Origin: an uncultured Bacilli bacterium
GTDB taxonomy: Bacteria > Bacillota_I > Bacilli_A > RF39 > UBA660
DNA length: 40,441 nt
Direction: 5' to 3'
Assembly: GCA_944372455.1 (NCBI GenBank)
Contig: CALVZF010000009.1
Span: 1-40,441 of the forward strand
The notes beneath the pieces were generated by a model that was not told the DNA's origin, did no database searches, and saw only the letters and a list, made by a program, of their open reading frames with translations. Both the position numbers and the translations under genes were made by a program. Shown here piece after piece: positions 40,336-40,441 of this stretch (positions are counted from its first letter, which is position 1; every line of letters begins with the position of its first letter).

Positions 40336-40367
40336 AAAATCATAAACAAAAATTTTTGTTTATGATT
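40336..40367 (+). terminator. Palindromic terminator, right copy flanking the IS element
   Basis: Identical 32 nt to 39118-39149; here the palindrome extends to 38 bp (40334-40371) with the full T run, so this looks like the original end of the terminator belonging to the membrane-protein gene. Confidence 0.8.
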
Positions 40368-40441
40368 TTTTACAGACTGTTGACAAAGAAAAAAAAGTTA
40401 ATAGTCTTTTCATATAGAAGGAAATATAATATAATAGAGAT

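Noticed and set aside
39118-40367. Duplicated palindromes as the inverted ends of a larger transposon
   Set aside because: The true inverted ends (containing aaccgcacca) lie just inside the palindromes, which are direct copies of a terminator next to a host gene.

Overview
The window is very AT-rich, uses strong Shine-Dalgarno (SD) sequences and reads TGA as a stop, so it suggests a low-GC Firmicute (Bacilli/Mollicutes-like gut lineage; the exact taxon is a guess). It opens with the end of a ribosomal RNA operon (23S 3' end, complete 5S) and then holds an apparently complete siphovirus-type prophage of about 36.7 kb. The prophage sits in the 3' end of the 5S rRNA gene: a 31/32-nt direct repeat (475-505 and 37142-37173) bounds it, and paired 11-bp repeats lie just inside both ends. 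To the right are a host-type membrane protein gene and an IS30-family element that has duplicated a palindromic terminator.

Layout. Leftward lysogeny module (605-3364): tyrosine integrase, PBECR4-type nuclease preceded by a structured RNA and terminator, ImmA-like metallopeptidase, cI-like repressor. Rightward early module (3823-14914): Cro-like regulator, excisionase-like protein, replication protein, ERF annealing protein, SSB, HNH proteins (one broken), a DNA methyltransferase with an unusual motif IV, and many small genes. A sigma-region-4-like late regulator (15019) and a few accessory genes (second HExxH protein, lipoprotein) precede the late operon. Late operon (16681-36253): a tRNA-like gene, terminases, portal, minor capsid, scaffold, major capsid with an Ig-like tail, connector genes, tail tube, chaperones joined by a -1 frameshift, tape measure, tail tip and fibre proteins, holin and endolysin. 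A candidate type I toxin-antitoxin pair lies between the endolysin and attR.

The most striking feature is a possible private translation-start system. Five virion genes (small terminase, portal, major capsid, tail tube, tape measure) have AAG, not ATG/GTG/TTG, at the right distance after a good SD, and the reading frame and family-like N-terminus begin at that AAG. In portal and capsid an in-frame TAA immediately precedes the AAG. At the head of the same operon, directly upstream of the small terminase, lies a 74-nt tRNA-like gene (16681-16754) with anticodon CUU, which reads AAG, together with initiator-type features: C1 opposite A72, an A73-CCA end, and a loop like that of tRNA-fMet. My inference is that the phage encodes an alternative initiator tRNA that licenses synthesis of core virion proteins. 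The sequence pattern is direct; the function is not proven.

Other candidates worth testing are the structured RNA-terminator-nuclease cassette (resembling type III toxin-antitoxin layout), a type I toxin-antitoxin locus, a nested-hairpin RNA inside the head-gene cluster, and the IS30 insertion with a duplicated palindrome.
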